In this document: piece by piece, positions 1 through 4,872 of the stretch
How positions within the stretch are numbered: the first letter of the stretch is position 1
Layout: each line of letters begins with the position of its first letter
Source of the DNA: Opitutaceae bacterium
GTDB lineage: Bacteria; Verrucomicrobiota; Verrucomicrobiia; Opitutales; Opitutaceae
Direction of reading: 5' to 3'
Length of the DNA: 5,018 bases
Assembly: GCA_031254955.1 (NCBI GenBank)
Contig: JAIRTK010000321.1
Coordinates: 1-5,018 of the forward strand
Made by a program: the position numbers and the translations under genes
The notes under the pieces: model-generated
Databases searched by the model: none
What the model saw: the letters and a program-made list of their open reading frames with translations, nothing else
What the model was told of the DNA's origin: nothing

Positions 1-99
1 TGCAGTTCGTTCCGCGCATGGGCGGCGGGCGGCAACGAGGGCGCGGTGGCCGGGGCGGGGATGTCGGTGCCGCTGGGAAAAAGCGGCAGCAAGAAGTGA
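1..99 (+). CDS. Possible 3' end of an unrecognised gene (partial)
   Basis: Frame 1 is open from the window edge to a TGA at 97-99 and has almost exclusively G or C at third codon positions, as expected for a real gene in GC-rich DNA. The tail is rich in Gly and Ala and ends in a basic stretch, SGSKK. I do not recognise it. Frame 3 is also open to about 158 but has poorer third-position bias and gives an Arg/Gly-rich peptide. With only 32 codons visible, this is a tentative call. Confidence 0.35.
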   Translation, partial: CSSFRAWAAGGNEGAVAGAGMSVPLGKSGSKK

Positions 100-140
100 G
101 CGACGGAAAACGGTGGCCGGACGGGCGGGACCAGGCTGCC

Positions 141-396
141 GGCTCCGTGCGGGTGTAATTCAAAGTGGAGTCAGAATCAGGAAGGATGAGAAAGAACGCT
201 CGCGCAAGGAGCGGCGGCGTCCCGCCGCCGGACGAGGCGAAGCCTCGCGCGTTTGCGCCGGGAGGTCTGGAAAGTTTGCCCGAAAGCCTGCCTGTGAACG
301 GGCGCTCGCGTTGCTCGCGTCCGGCGGCGGGACGTCGCCGCTCCTTGCGCGAGCGGCCCTTGGTGACACCACTTTGAATTACACCCGGCTCCGTGC
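141..396. mobile_element. MITE-like non-autonomous element with target-site duplication
   Basis: The element proper is 151-386 (236 bp). Its ends are 23-bp inverted repeats, 151-173 and 364-386, starting GGGTGTAATTCAAAGTGG, with one mismatch (A169 opposite A368). Immediately outside lie perfect 10-bp direct repeats, GGCTCCGTGC at 141-150 and 387-396, consistent with a target-site duplication. Inside is a second inverted pair, 198-234 and 318-354 (37 bp, one mismatch that would be a G-U wobble in RNA). The whole element could fold into a long two-stage hairpin with an 83-nt loop. No believable open reading frame lies inside, so it must depend on a transposase elsewhere. The 10-bp duplication length would suit IS4-like elements, but the family is not determined. 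It accounts for most of the gene-free stretch 100-443. Confidence 0.75.
198..354. repeat. Inner 37-bp inverted repeat of the MITE-like element
   Basis: Arms 198-234 and 318-354 are reverse complements except for G217 opposite T335, which would still pair as G-U in a transcript. The arms are GC-rich and contain GCTCGCGCAAGGAGCGGCG. The 83-nt loop between them contains a further small palindrome, GAGGCGAAGCCTC, at 234-246. This nested stem is stronger than the terminal one and could make any read-through RNA fold very stably. Confidence 0.75.
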
Positions 397-427
397 CATT
401 CATGAAACCCGCCCCGAACCAAGCCGG

Positions 428-450
428 TTTGTAACCCATTAGGTTACAAA
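428..450 (-). other. Perfect 9-bp hairpin overlapping the stop codon of the membrane-protein gene
   Basis: TTTGTAACC at 428-436 pairs perfectly with GGTTACAAA at 442-450 around a 5-nt loop. The minus-strand stop codon TAA (444-446) lies inside the stem. No T-run follows on the minus strand, so it is not a canonical intrinsic terminator, though it could protect the 3' end of the transcript. Confidence 0.4.
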
Positions 451-938
451 ATGTCTTTTGCGGGGACGGGGCTGGCTGGTGTTTTTTTCCACAGACGCCA
501 CAGGTTCCAGATGGCGACGAGCGACGGGCCGCCGCTAATCCATGCGCTGGCAATAATATCAATGCCACGCATCATGCCAAAAGGGGAGTCGGCAATGCTC
601 AGACACAGAAATACCTGCCCGCAGAGGCTGCCAATCAAACCGATGGTGAGCAGATTCCTTAACCAACGCGCGGGCGAGCGAGCGAAGATTGACAGGAAGA
701 TGGCGGGAGTGCCGATGAGTGCGCCGAAAGAAAGCAGCCAGACCGACAATGAGGGGGATGAGCCGTGCAACAAAGCCTCATGGAATGCCGAAATCACGAC
801 TGCCGCCAAAATCGGGTAAGCTAGGATGACACTGCCGGAGAGCACGAGCTGGATGATAATCCGGGCAGGCGAAGAAAAAATCAGGTTTTTATTGAAGGAG
901 GAGAGCATACTTTGTGGCTTGCCGGATGTAATACCCAT
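444..938 (-). CDS. Hypothetical four-helix membrane protein
   Basis: I do not recognise this protein. From the ATG at 936-938 it is 164 residues and predicts four hydrophobic helices at about residues 27-52, 64-86, 96-116 and 125-150. Short polar loops separate them, and the C-terminal tail is basic and proline-rich (WKKTPASPVPAKDIL). This points to an inner-membrane protein; no catalytic motif is visible. The frame stays open up to an ATG at 1035-1037, but those extra 33 residues are read mostly through the REP pair at 961-1050, so I consider them an artefact. A further ATG at 906-908 (MLSSFNKN) is an equally good start. None has a convincing Shine-Dalgarno. Base composition looks less GC-rich than the protease and lemA, and repeats lie on both sides, which suggests acquired DNA. 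That it encodes a protein is fairly likely; its function is unknown. Confidence 0.6.
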   Translation of the reverse strand: MGITSGKPQSMLSSFNKNLIFSSPARIIIQLVLSGSVILAYPILAAVVISAFHEALLHGSSPSLSVWLLSFGALIGTPAIFLSIFARSPARWLRNLLTIGLIGSLCGQVFLCLSIADSPFGMMRGIDIIASAWISGGPSLVAIWNLWRLWKKTPASPVPAKDIL

Positions 939-960
939 TCCCAATGAAAACCACTCTTTT

Positions 961-1050
961 GTAGGGGCGTCGCTTGCGACGCCCGGCTTGATAACCGTGC
1001 TCCAGCAACGGGCATGCTCCAGCAACGGGCTTCGCAAGCGAAGCCCCTAC
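961..1050. repeat. Inverted pair of GTAG-type REP palindromes (BIME-like)
   Basis: The left unit is GTAG (961-964) followed by the perfect palindrome GGGCGTCGC-TT-GCGACGCCC (965-984). The right unit is the mirror image: GGGCTTCGC-AA-GCGAAGCCC (1027-1046) followed by CTAC (1047-1050). The two stems differ at one base pair, G-C on the left and T-A on the right, so both strands changed together and pairing is kept. The spacer holds a near-tandem 16-bp direct repeat, TGCTCCAGCAACGGGC, at 998-1013 and 1015-1030. A GTAG-type tetranucleotide before a short hairpin is the known signature of REP sequences mobilised by RAYT transposases. The stem differs from the REPs around the RAYT at 3460-4137, so it belongs to another family. 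Confidence 0.8.
998..1030 (+). repeat. 16-bp direct repeat inside the REP pair
   Basis: TGCTCCAGCAACGGGC occurs at 998-1013 and again at 1015-1030, one base apart, giving a 17-bp period. The second copy runs into the right-hand REP stem, so the GGGC of the repeat is shared with the palindrome. It looks like a local duplication in the spacer between the two hairpins. Confidence 0.7.
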
Positions 1051-1155
1051 ATGGCTCTGCTTCTAAAGGGTCCTGTTCACTGGGAAAGGGTATGAGAGGG
1101 TGGCCTTATGCTCATGAGTGCGCTTCAAAGTGAGGTTATGCGTCCGGGATGTTTT

Positions 1156-1221
1156 TTCTTTCTTCTTTATCTTTATCCCGCAGCGGCATCGCTTGGGGGA
1201 GAAAGAGGAAAGAAGAAAGAA
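1156..1221. repeat. Long polypyrimidine/polypurine hairpin downstream of the protease gene
   Basis: The pyrimidine-rich arm 1156-1179 pairs with the purine-rich arm 1197-1221. The outer 13 bp are perfect (1156-1168 with 1209-1221), then there is a one-base bulge and about 9 of 11 matching bases, leaving a 17-nt loop. It starts about 44 bp past the protease stop codon. In the direction of the protease transcript the hairpin is followed by A residues rather than T, so it does not fit a standard intrinsic terminator, but it could act as a 3'-end stabiliser. Apart from this and the REP pair at 961-1050, the gene-free stretch 939-1264 shows nothing I can name. Confidence 0.55.
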
Positions 1222-1264
1222 TAAAGAGGAAAGATTCCGGCGGTGACACAACTTTGCGGCGGCG

Positions 1265-3406
1265 TCACTGGATGAGCGGGGCGGGGCAGTTCAGGGCGGC
1301 GGCGGTGGCGCGGATGATTTCGATTTCGGCGGGCGCGATGCTGGCGTCGGAACAGGCGGCGGCGGTGAGCGCGGCGAGGAGCGTTTTTTTGACGGCGGGC
1401 GCGGCGTGGTCGAGGCGGTCGAGCGCGCGGGCGAGGGCGTCGGGGTCGGTGTTGACGGCGGGCTGGAAGGCGAGTTTGGCGCGGGCGGCTTCGTCGAATT
1501 TTCCCGCGCCGGCGGCGAAGGCGCGCGCGGCGGATTCGGGGGCGGCGGCGTCGGAGCGGGCGAGCGCGCCGAGGAGCAGGCTGATCTCGGCGGCGAGCGG
1601 CGCGGCGGCGGCGATCAGGCGCGGGTTGCGTTCGGGCGGGCGGAGGTTGCGTTGGATGACGCGGCGGAGCGCAAATTCGGCGAGGCTGGTCCTGCCGTCG
1701 GCGGCGATGAATGCGTCCACGGCTTGGAGGAGGGCGTCGGTTTGCGCGGGCGGGAGCGCGCGGAGGGCGGGCAGCGCGAGGTCGAGCAGGGGGAGGCGGG
1801 CGCGGGCGGGCAGGGCGGCGGCGGCGGGCAGCGTGGCGGCGTAGGTCTGGCGTTCGGTGGTGGCGAGCACGCGGTCGGCGATGAGTTGTTGTTTCGCGGC
1901 GATTGCGGTGTCGGCGGTGTCGTGGAGGAGCGCGAGGATGAGGGCGCGGACGCGTTCGGGGTCGTGGGCGATTTCGCGGAGCGCGGGGGGAATGGTTTCG
2001 AGCGTTTTGGCGCCATGCGAGGGGTCGGGCGCGGAAGCGATGGCGAGCGCGGCGAGGAATTCGGAGGTGGGCAGGGGCGGGGGCGTGGTCGCGCCGGTCA
2101 CGCCGCTGTCGCCGGTGATGGCCACGCCGGTGATGGCTGCGTCGGTGATGGCTGCCGCGCCGGGGGCGGCTGCTCCGGAGATAGTTGTGCCGGGGGCGGC
2201 TATGCCGGCGGTGGTTGCGCCGGCGATGGTTGTGCCGGGGGCGGTCGCGCTGGGGATGGTTGCGTTGGCAAGGGTTGTGCCGGGGATGGGGAGCGGCGGC
2301 GGCGGGGAGGGGCGGCGGGGTGGGCGCGCGGGTGGTTCGCCGGAGGCGGCGCGCGGTTTGGGTTTGGCGGAGAACGTGCCGTCGAAGGAGGGGTCGATGG
2401 CTTTGATGCGTTTGGCGAGCGGCGGGTGCGTGGCGAAGAGTCCGGCGAAGGAGCCGCGGAGGGCGTTGGCGAAAAACATGTGGCTGGTCTCGGTGGCGTG
2501 CGCGTTGGCGATGCGGGAGCCGGCGGCGAGCGCGCCGATTTTGCGGAGCGCGCCGGCGATGCCGTCGGGATTGCGCGTGAACTGGACGGCGGAGGCATCG
2601 GCGAGAAATTCGCGTTGGCGCGAGACGGCGGCTTGGATGAGGCGTCCGAAGAAAACGCCGAGGTAGCCGATGATGACGAGCGCGAGGCCGAGGAGGAGGA
2701 AGGCGGCGGCGCCGCCGCCTTTTTTGTCGCGGGAGCCGGAGGAGGCGGCGGCGCGCACGAGGCCGCGTCCGAGAATGGTGAGCAGAAAGATGCCGAAGAG
2801 CAGGCCGATGAGGCGGATGTTGAGCCGCATGTCGCCGTTGAGGATGTGGCTGAACTCGTGCGCGACGACGCCTTGGAGTTCGTCGCGGGTGAGGGTGTCG
2901 AGCGCGCCTTGGGTGACGGCCACGGCGGCGTCGTCGGGCGAGTAGCCGGCGGCGAAGGCGTTGAGGCCTTTTTCGGGCAGGATGTAGATTTCGGGGACGC
3001 GCACGCCGGCGGCGATGGCCATTTCTTCGACGACGTTCACGAGGCGGCGTTTTTGCGGGTCGGTGGTGTTGGGCGCGACGAGGATGCCGCCGACCGATCT
3101 TGCGACGACTCCGCCGCCGCCGCGCAGCGAGATGATTTTGAAGAGGCTGCCGAGCGCGATGACGGCGGCGGTGACGCCTGCGGTGCCGAGGAAGAGTTGC
3201 GGGTGCCAGTAGCGGGCGAGGGTGGCGGTGGCGGTGGCAGTGTCGGTGGCGGTGGAGAGGGGGTTGCCGTTGGCGGAGGTCCCGGTCAGCGCGAGGATGA
3301 GGATGGCGTAGATGGAGAGGATAATCGCGAGGACGGCCGCGAGGTAGAGGAAGACGAGGCGTCCGGATTTTTTACGGGCGTGGTCTTGGGCTTGAAAGAA
3401 ATCCAT
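1265..3406 (-). CDS. Membrane-bound M48 family (HtpX-like) zinc metalloprotease with C-terminal TerB-like region
   Basis: A 713-residue integral membrane zinc endopeptidase, probably for envelope protein quality control; substrates are unknown. Helices lie at about 18-41 and 71-90, before the catalytic domain. The zinc site is HEFSH (His183, Glu184, His187), and the third ligand is probably Glu266 in REFLAD. Helices at about 197-214 and 233-257 fall between them, as in HtpX. ATHPPLAKRI (325-334) is the conserved end of the peptidase domain. A Pro/Ala/Thr/Gly linker follows (346-446) with 5-residue periodicity. A helical region (450-713) then carries two acidic TerB-like signatures, near AADGRTSLAEFALRR (568-582) and CSDASIAPAEIEII (685-698). 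The protein is more than twice the length of HtpX (about 290 residues). I chose the ATG at 3404-3406 because MDFFQAQDHARKK is a typical family start; the upstream ATG at 3443-3445 lies inside a REP palindrome. No Shine-Dalgarno is visible. lemA lies upstream beyond a RAYT cassette. The peptidase call is secure; the TerB-like call is weaker. Confidence 0.93.
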   Translation of the reverse strand: MDFFQAQDHARKKSGRLVFLYLAAVLAIILSIYAILILALTGTSANGNPLSTATDTATATATLARYWHPQLFLGTAGVTAAVIALGSLFKIISLRGGGGVVARSVGGILVAPNTTDPQKRRLVNVVEEMAIAAGVRVPEIYILPEKGLNAFAAGYSPDDAAVAVTQGALDTLTRDELQGVVAHEFSHILNGDMRLNIRLIGLLFGIFLLTILGRGLVRAAASSGSRDKKGGGAAAFLLLGLALVIIGYLGVFFGRLIQAAVSRQREFLADASAVQFTRNPDGIAGALRKIGALAAGSRIANAHATETSHMFFANALRGSFAGLFATHPPLAKRIKAIDPSFDGTFSAKPKPRAASGEPPARPPRRPSPPPPLPIPGTTLANATIPSATAPGTTIAGATTAGIAAPGTTISGAAAPGAAAITDAAITGVAITGDSGVTGATTPPPLPTSEFLAALAIASAPDPSHGAKTLETIPPALREIAHDPERVRALILALLHDTADTAIAAKQQLIADRVLATTERQTYAATLPAAAALPARARLPLLDLALPALRALPPAQTDALLQAVDAFIAADGRTSLAEFALRRVIQRNLRPPERNPRLIAAAAPLAAEISLLLGALARSDAAAPESAARAFAAGAGKFDEAARAKLAFQPAVNTDPDALARALDRLDHAAPAVKKTLLAALTAAACSDASIAPAEIEIIRATAAALNCPAPLIQ
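2102..2281 (-). repeat. 15-bp-period degenerate tandem repeat coding a pentapeptide linker
   Basis: Residues 376-435 of the M48 protease can be cut into twelve five-residue units, such as GTTLA, NATIP, GTTIA, GATTA, GTTIS and GAAAP, with loose consensus G-[TA]-[TA]-[IA]-[AP]. The DNA shows matching recurrences of GGTGATGGC and GCCGGGGGCGG. It lies between the protease domain and the C-terminal helical region. It does not match the A(D/N)LXX pentapeptide-repeat fold, because the central position is Ala or Thr rather than Leu or Phe, so I read it as a flexible linker grown by tandem duplication. Confidence 0.65.
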
Positions 3407-3426
3407 GATGGGAAGGGAGGCGGTTG

Positions 3427-3456
3427 AAAAAAGGAGCGCGGGCATTCCTGCCCGCG
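3427..3456 (-). terminator. Candidate intrinsic terminator formed by the left REP palindrome
   Basis: Read on the minus strand, the RAYT stop codon (3460-3462) is followed three bases later by the 8-bp GC-rich stem at 3456-3437, then CTCC, then six T residues (3432-3427). This resembles a Rho-independent terminator, although the four bases between stem and T-run are a weakness. It would end RAYT transcription, and any read-through from lemA, just before the protease start at 3406. Confidence 0.45.
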
Positions 3457-3457
3457 A
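3432..3457 (+). repeat. GGAG-type REP palindrome, left copy
   Basis: GGAG at 3433-3436 precedes the palindrome CGCGGGCATTCCTGCCCGCG (3437-3456), whose 8-bp stem closes on a TTCC loop. Its 26-bp inverse copy is at 4177-4202. The tetranucleotide plus hairpin is the kind of site RAYT enzymes recognise. On the minus strand this copy contains an ATG (3443-3445) in frame with the downstream protease. Confidence 0.85.
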
Positions 3458-3459
3458 AA

Positions 3460-4137
3460 TTATGCGGGGAACGGGTGCGCCTGTCTTGTGTTTTCGTCCT
3501 GTGGCCGGGGGGCGGTGGTCGCGGCCACGTAAAGGATATACTCATTCTGTCCGAGACGCGCCTTTGCCGGATTCGCAATGATATAGCGCGCGCAGGCATC
3601 GTAGTGCGCTTGGTTGCGAATAATCCGGTCCCAATAGTCTTCCTGCCAGAGTTGTCCCCGTTTGCCGAGGCGACGGTTAAGCGCCATTGCCGTGTAGCCT
3701 TTCCACGAACGAATGATGTCAGCAAGCGGGGTTGTCGTATCCGGCAGGAAAAGCACATGCACGTGATTCGGCATGATTACAAAAGCGCCAAAGGTGTAGC
3801 GCGCACCCTCAAAGTGGCGAAGCGCATCGGCGACGGTTTTCGCATGCGCGGGAGTCCGCAGAACACAGGCTCCGTGCCCGGCATCAAGCCAGTCGTCGAG
3901 GCGCGTGGAGAACTCTTTGTGATATTCGTGTTCGGTGGCGGCATCCCATGGTTCGGGGTGGCGGCGCATCCATGCATCGCGGTCTGATTTCCATTCGGCG
4001 AGTGTTGCGGCCGGTATCGAATCGGCGAGCCGCCAAGTGATAAACTGCCAGACCCGACCTTGCTCCCAGTGGGGCAGGTGATGGCGGTGCCGCTCAATGA
4101 GCATGTCGGGGTTGAGGAATGCCGGGCGCGGGGGCAT
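3460..4137 (-). CDS. REP-associated tyrosine transposase (RAYT, HUH/Y1 family)
   Basis: This 225-residue single-strand DNA endonuclease of the IS200/IS605-like Y1 superfamily would bind and cleave REP hairpins. The HUH metal-binding motif is in FVIMPNHVHVLFLP (His125 and His127). The C-terminal helix WQEDYWDRIIRNQ...ARYIIANP is characteristic of RAYTs. The catalytic tyrosine is probably Tyr185 in YIIANP; Tyr179 is the alternative. The N-terminal segment (WEQGRVWQFITWRLADSIP) and the roughly 90 residues before HUH also fit RAYTs. The frame is intact with all key residues, so it may be active or under selection. The stop codon lies three bases from the left REP stem, and the start about 40 bases from the right one. 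The ATG at 4135-4137 has no Shine-Dalgarno; Met12 is an alternative start. Unlike most transposases, RAYTs are usually single-copy domesticated genes. Confidence 0.93.
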   Translation of the reverse strand: MPPRPAFLNPDMLIERHRHHLPHWEQGRVWQFITWRLADSIPAATLAEWKSDRDAWMRRHPEPWDAATEHEYHKEFSTRLDDWLDAGHGACVLRTPAHAKTVADALRHFEGARYTFGAFVIMPNHVHVLFLPDTTTPLADIIRSWKGYTAMALNRRLGKRGQLWQEDYWDRIIRNQAHYDACARYIIANPAKARLGQNEYILYVAATTAPRPQDENTRQAHPFPA

Positions 4138-4176
4138 TGAGAGAGGCGGGGGCGGATGTGTGTGGTGGGGCGGGAA

Positions 4177-4202
4177 TCGCGGGCAGGAATGCCCGCGCTC
4201 CT
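4177..4202 (-). repeat. GGAG-type REP palindrome, right copy
   Basis: This is the exact reverse complement of 3432-3457. The hairpin occupies 4178-4197 and the GGAG tetranucleotide lies on the minus strand at 4201-4198. It falls in the 5' leader of the RAYT gene, about 40 bases before its ATG, so a transcript starting upstream would carry this hairpin in its leader. Confidence 0.85.
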
Positions 4203-4284
4203 GTGGTGATGCGTTTTTGTGGTGATGCGTTTTTGTAGCGATGCGCTTCTGGTGGTGACGCGGCTCCTGTGGTGATGCGGCTCA
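4197..4284. repeat. Imperfect 16-bp tandem repeats between the RAYT cassette and lemA
   Basis: The core TGTGGTGATGCG recurs five times, starting at 4202, 4218, 4234 (as TGTAGCGATGCG), 4250 (as TGGTGGTGACGCG) and 4268. Four- or five-base spacers (TTTT, TTTT, CTTC, GCTCC) give a period of 16-18 bp. The first and last copies share an identical 17-mer, GCTCCTGTGGTGATGCG (4197-4213 and 4263-4279). The first overlaps the end of the right REP and the last ends just before the lemA stop codon. The tract fills the gap between lemA and the transposon cassette. Confidence 0.75.
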
Positions 4285-4872
4285 GTTGAAGGCTACTTTC
4301 GGGGCCTGGCGCTCGGCGGGGGTGTCAACCTGGAAGAGTTCGGCGGGGGTGAAGCCGAACATGCCCGCGAAGATCACCGAGGGGAAGACTTCGCGCTGGG
4401 TGTTGTAGGTCATCACGGAGTCGTTGTAGGCTTGGCGGGCGAAGGCGATTTTGTTTTCGGTGGAGGTGAGTTCCTCGGTGAGTTGCATCATGTTTTGGTT
4501 GGCCTTGAGGTCGGGGTATTGCTCGGCGACGACCATGAGGCGGGAGAGCGCGCCGCCGAGGCCGGACTCGGCGTTGAGGAGCGATTTGACCGCGCCGGAG
4601 TCGGCGGGGTTGGCGGCGGCGGTTTTCGAGGCGGCGTAGGCGGTGTTGCGCGCGGCGATGACGGCTTCGAGCGTCTCGCGTTCGTGTTTCATGTAGGCCT
4701 TGGCGGTTTCGACGAGGTTGGGGATGAGGTCGTAGCGGCGTTTGAGTTGCACGTCGATTTGCGCGAAGGCGTTTTTGAAGCGGTTGCGCAGGCCGACGAG
4801 TTTGTTGTAGATGCCGATGACAAAGAGAACGATCAGGACAAGGAGGACGAGCGTGACGATGAGTGGTGTCAT
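4282..4872 (-). CDS. lemA: LemA family membrane protein
   Basis: This 196-residue protein has the full LemA layout. An N-terminal membrane helix (about residues 3-22) is followed by the conserved start of the helical domain, RFKNAFAQIDVQLKRRYDLIPNLVE (about 31-55). Then come AYMKHERETLEAVIAAR and the signature region LTEELTSTENKIAFARQAYNDSVMTYN (about 131-157), and the closing FPSVIFAGMFGF. Length is normal for the family. It is predicted to be anchored in the inner membrane with the helical bundle outside; the biochemical role of the family is not settled. LemA genes often sit next to M48 proteases, and the M48 gene downstream on the same strand fits that, though a RAYT cassette now separates them. 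The ATG at 4870-4872 immediately precedes the membrane helix. The leader has no Shine-Dalgarno and no clear promoter; a short AT-rich patch at 4948-4962 is the only candidate. Confidence 0.95.
   Translation of the reverse strand: MTPLIVTLVLLVLIVLFVIGIYNKLVGLRNRFKNAFAQIDVQLKRRYDLIPNLVETAKAYMKHERETLEAVIAARNTAYAASKTAAANPADSGAVKSLLNAESGLGGALSRLMVVAEQYPDLKANQNMMQLTEELTSTENKIAFARQAYNDSVMTYNTQREVFPSVIFAGMFGFTPAELFQVDTPAERQAPKVAFN

Larger units (their letters stand above)
3432..4202. mobile_element. RAYT cassette bounded by inverted REP palindromes
   Basis: Two 26-bp sequences, 3432-3457 and 4177-4202, are perfect reverse complements and enclose one transposase gene; the whole unit is 771 bp. Each contains a 20-nt palindrome with an 8-bp stem and 4-nt loop and carries GGAG (or CTCC) on its outer side. 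Flanking by inverted REPs is the known arrangement for REP-associated tyrosine transposase genes. No target-site duplication is visible, as expected for HUH enzymes. It separates lemA from the M48 protease gene. Confidence 0.85.

Noticed and set aside
113..442. 109-codon plus-strand frame across the MITE-like element
   Set aside because: It reads through inverted repeats into an Arg/Gly-rich nonsense peptide; the inverted structure explains the sequence better.
1156..1221. Intrinsic terminator for the protease gene
   Set aside because: The stem is long but AT-rich and is followed by A residues rather than T in the direction of the protease transcript.
1149..1844. 231-codon plus-strand open frame overlapping the 3' end of the protease
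   Set aside because: Ala/Ser/Arg-rich composition with no motif. It begins in the pyrimidine-rich hairpin and is a shadow of the GC-rich gene.
1406..3427. 673-codon plus-strand open frame opposite the M48 protease
   Set aside because: It is antisense to a clear protease, is dominated by Gly, Ala, Glu and Val, and has no domain. Strong G/C third-position bias in the real gene removes stops from the opposite strand.
3424..3987. Plus-strand frame antisense to the RAYT
   Set aside because: It has no recognisable motif, while the opposite strand encodes an intact HUH transposase.
3432..4202. IS200/IS605 insertion sequence with tnpB
   Set aside because: No tnpB, and the ends are symmetric REP hairpins with a GGAG tetranucleotide. 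The protein has RAYT features (long N-terminal part and YIxxNP helix).
4197..4284. CRISPR-like array
   Set aside because: Units are only about 12 bp with 4-5 bp low-complexity spacers, far too short for repeat-spacer arrays, and no cas genes are present.
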